Part shown: positions 6,879 through 8,719 of the stretch, in pieces | Numbering within the stretch: position 1 is the first letter of the stretch | Layout of the letters: the number at the start of each line of letters is the position of its first letter | Assembly (NCBI GenBank): GCA_946885335.1 | Contig: CAMPGG010000134.1 | Coordinates: 1-8,719, forward strand | Direction: 5' to 3' | DNA: 8,719 bases | Source: an uncultured Chitinophagaceae bacterium | Lineage (GTDB): Bacteria > Bacteroidota > Bacteroidia > Chitinophagales > Chitinophagaceae | Made by a program: the position numbers and the translations under genes | Notes under the pieces: generated by a model | Databases searched by the model: none | Told to the model about the DNA's origin: nothing | The model's input: only the letters and a program-made list of their open reading frames with translations

Positions 6879-8093
6879 ATGTCAGAAAAATTAACCCACA
6901 AACAACTGATTGGCCTGGCCAACGAATTTGGAACACCATTGTATGTATATCATGCAGAAAAAATAAAAACGCAATTTGAAATTCTGCAAAATGCTTTTAA
7001 AAGTACCAATGCCCGATTTTTTTATGCATGTAAAGCTTTAAGCAATATCAATATTTTAAAATACATGCATCAATTAGGTGCAGGCCTGGATTGCGTCAGT
7101 ATCAATGAAGTGAAACTTGGACTGCGTGCAGGCTTTGTTCCTGAAAATATTTTGTTTACACCCAACTCAGTAGATTTTTCAGAGATACAGGAAGCCAAAG
7201 AAATTGGGGTAAACCTGAACATCGATAATATTTCTATTCTTGAACAATTTGGCAACCGGTTTGGAAGCAGCTACCCGATTTGCATACGCTTCAACCCGCA
7301 TATTATGGGAGGTGGAAATTATAAAATTTCGACCGGTCATATAGACAGCAAATTTGGAATCAGCGTACATCAAATGCGGCATATTGAACGCATTGTGAAA
7401 TCCACCAAATTAAAAGTGAAAGGCATTCACATGCACACCGGTAGTGACATTAAAGATGTAAGTGTTTTTTTGCAAGGGCTGGAAGTGATGTTTGATCTTG
7501 CACGGCATTTCCCGGATCTTTCATTTATAGATCTGGGCAGCGGATTTAAAGTGCCATATGATCATGACGATGTTACAACCGATGTGGAATTATTGGGAAA
7601 AAAGGTGGGAGAAGCTTTTCATCAATATGAAAAAGAAACAGGAAATAAAATTGAAGTTTGGTTTGAACCAGGAAAATTCCTGGTAAGCGAAGCAGGTTAT
7701 TTTATTGTAAAGGCAAACGTGATAAAGCAAACTACGGCGACTGTTTTTGTTGGTGTAAATAGCGGGTTCAATCATTTAATTCGTCCTATGTTTTACGAGG
7801 CATATCACCACATTGAAAATATATCCAATCCAAAAGGTTCTGAAAGAATTTACACGGTTGTAGGCAATATTTGCGAAACCGACACTTTTGCATGGGATAG
7901 AAAATTAAATGAAGTAAAAGAAGGTGATTACCTGGTTTTTTATAATGCAGGTGCTTACGGTTTTGAAATGTCATCCAACTATAACTCCCGGTTTAAGCCA
8001 GCCGAAGTTTTATTTAAAGATGGTAAGGCAACTTTGATCAGGAAAAGAGATGAACTGGAAGACCTCTTAAGGAACCAGGTTGAAGTTTTATAA
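6879..8093 (+). CDS. lysA: Diaminopimelate decarboxylase
   Basis: LysA is a PLP-dependent (fold type III, alanine-racemase-like) enzyme that removes CO2 from meso-2,6-diaminopimelate to make L-lysine, the last step of the DAP pathway. In the 404-residue product the PLP lysine is K52 in FYACKALSN. The barrel carries HMHTGS at 184-189, a phosphate-binding loop DLGSGF at 218-223 (GSG where many relatives have GGG), and EPGKFLVSEAG at 263-273, with K266 where many relatives have Arg. The C-terminal domain supplies CETD at 332-335, including the conserved cysteine, and GAYGFEMSSNYNSR at 358-371 with the Tyr that contacts PLP. Length and motif order are complete. The ATG at 6879 follows the upstream terminator closely and has no Shine-Dalgarno. 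Among related decarboxylases the SSNYNSR segment favours DAP over ornithine or arginine. Confidence 0.96.
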   Translation: MSEKLTHKQLIGLANEFGTPLYVYHAEKIKTQFEILQNAFKSTNARFFYACKALSNINILKYMHQLGAGLDCVSINEVKLGLRAGFVPENILFTPNSVDFSEIQEAKEIGVNLNIDNISILEQFGNRFGSSYPICIRFNPHIMGGGNYKISTGHIDSKFGISVHQMRHIERIVKSTKLKVKGIHMHTGSDIKDVSVFLQGLEVMFDLARHFPDLSFIDLGSGFKVPYDHDDVTTDVELLGKKVGEAFHQYEKETGNKIEVWFEPGKFLVSEAGYFIVKANVIKQTTATVFVGVNSGFNHLIRPMFYEAYHHIENISNPKGSERIYTVVGNICETDTFAWDRKLNEVKEGDYLVFYNAGAYGFEMSSNYNSRFKPAEVLFKDGKATLIRKRDELEDLLRNQVEVL

Positions 8094-8107
8094 TTCGTCT
8101 GGACATT

Positions 8108-8133
8108 TGGAATGGCTAACAACCATTATTCCA
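8108..8133 (+). other. Imperfect hairpin between lysA and the DUF4442 gene
   Basis: TGGAATGG (8108-8115) can pair with CC and ATTCCA in 8123-8133, leaving a three-base ATT bulge and a short loop. No U-run follows directly; the nearest is TTTTT about 12 bases later. It might be a weak terminator or a processing site in the 59-base gap. Otherwise the two genes may be read together. Confidence 0.25.
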
Positions 8134-8152
8134 ATCTTCAAATTTTTAATAC

Positions 8153-8668
8153 ATGAATTTAAAATCCGGAGAAATACCTGCAACTAACAGTAATGCACAG
8201 GCCTTTTTCCGGATTATTCATAACCCCTTTCAATTCAGACTTTTCTTATTAAAAAAATTGCCCAGTGCTTTTTTTTCGGGTGTACGCGTTAAACAGGTTA
8301 ATGAAGATGCCTGTTTGGTAACGGTTCCGTATAAATGGTTTTCAACTAATCCTTTCCGTTCCACATATTTCGCTTGTTTAAGTATGGCTGCAGAAATGAG
8401 CACTGGCGTACTGGCTATGGCACATGTTTATGGATTAAAACCTCATGTATCCATGCTGGTAACAAAAGTAGAAGGCCGTTTTTTTAAAAAGGCCACCGGC
8501 AATTCTTTATTTACTTGTTCAGCAGGTCAGAGGTTAAGAGAAGTTATTCAAACTGCATATACAACAGGAGAAGCACAGGAGATTAGTGTTGATTCAATTG
8601 GTAAAAATATTGCTGGCGAAACGGTAGCTGAATTTACCATAACCTGGTCGTTTAAGCGAAAATCCTGA
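8153..8668 (+). CDS. DUF4442 hotdog-fold protein
   Basis: The 171-residue product matches the DUF4442 family, relatives of the hotdog-fold thioesterases. Its clearest feature is the segment NPFRSTYFACLSMAAEMSTG at 66-85, which includes the central hotdog helix. Strands before it (VRVKQVNEDACLVTVPY, 44-60) and after it (VSMLVTKVEGRFFKKATG, 99-116) fit one complete hotdog domain. Family members are presumed to bind or hydrolyse acyl-thioesters, but the substrate is not established, and I see no certain catalytic residue beyond E81 in the helix as a candidate. The N-terminal 20 residues are variable. The ATG at 8153 is the only reasonable start and lacks a Shine-Dalgarno sequence. The gene follows lysA by 59 bases with no obvious promoter of its own. 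Confidence 0.85.
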   Translation: MNLKSGEIPATNSNAQAFFRIIHNPFQFRLFLLKKLPSAFFSGVRVKQVNEDACLVTVPYKWFSTNPFRSTYFACLSMAAEMSTGVLAMAHVYGLKPHVSMLVTKVEGRFFKKATGNSLFTCSAGQRLREVIQTAYTTGEAQEISVDSIGKNIAGETVAEFTITWSFKRKS

Positions 8669-8673
8669 ACCAG

Positions 8674-8690
8674 GCATGATCCTTTCATGC
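8674..8690 (+). other. Small perfect hairpin after the DUF4442 gene
   Basis: GCATGA and TCATGC form a perfect 6-bp stem around TCCTT, five bases past the stop codon. There is no T-run right after it, so any terminator function would be weak. Beyond it, TACTTTG at 8704-8710 resembles a -7 element and may belong to a gene beyond the window edge. Confidence 0.3.
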
Positions 8691-8719
8691 AGAATGATTA
8701 ATTTACTTTGATATCGTTT

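Noticed and set aside
1..8719. Search for CRISPR arrays, tRNA or rRNA genes, transposases, toxin-antitoxin pairs and a novel multi-gene system
   Set aside because: None could be supported. The intact genes other than the unknown lipoprotein belong to recognised families, mostly housekeeping, with no shared accessory theme.

Overview
The window looks like chromosomal DNA of a Bacteroidota species, most likely from the Chitinophagaceae or a close relative. The evidence is an approximately 1,100-residue SecA with lineage-type insertions, promoters of the TTTG-N19-21-TAnnTTTG kind, A/T-rich start regions without Shine-Dalgarno sequences, and a lipoprotein with an acidic stretch just after its lipobox cysteine. 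The placement is inferred from protein and promoter style; no 16S or other marker is present. Most of the window is housekeeping sequence. I found no CRISPR array, tRNA, rRNA, transposase or evident defence system.

Layout. Positions 1-660 are an accessory patch: a GC-rich palindrome, a DUF559 (Vsr/PD-(D/E)XK-like) nuclease gene broken by a one-base frameshift, and a symmetric array of CATAC/GTATG words. Positions 677-4055 hold secA on the minus strand, with a strong intrinsic terminator and a predicted leader of about 90 nt. The 259-bp divergent spacer up to 4314 carries promoter elements for both directions and three copies of TGTCAAA. On the plus strand follow an unknown predicted surface lipoprotein (4315-5007), atpG (5120-6001) behind a near-consensus promoter, and scpB (6101-6799), closed by a strong terminator at 6824-6859. 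A second plus-strand group holds lysA (6879-8093) and a DUF4442 hotdog-fold protein (8153-8668).

Functions. SecA drives protein export, AtpG is the rotor shaft of the F1 ATPase, ScpB is a kleisin-associated subunit of the SMC condensin, and LysA makes lysine from meso-diaminopimelate. They share no pathway and appear to be a loose collection of core genes. Points worth a second look are the decayed nuclease with its flanking palindromes, the phased repeat array next to the secA terminator, the secA leader and divergent spacer repeats, the atpG leader with a tiny ORF ending one base before the start codon, atpG sitting away from other ATP synthase genes, and near-leaderless starts for lysA and the lipoprotein gene.
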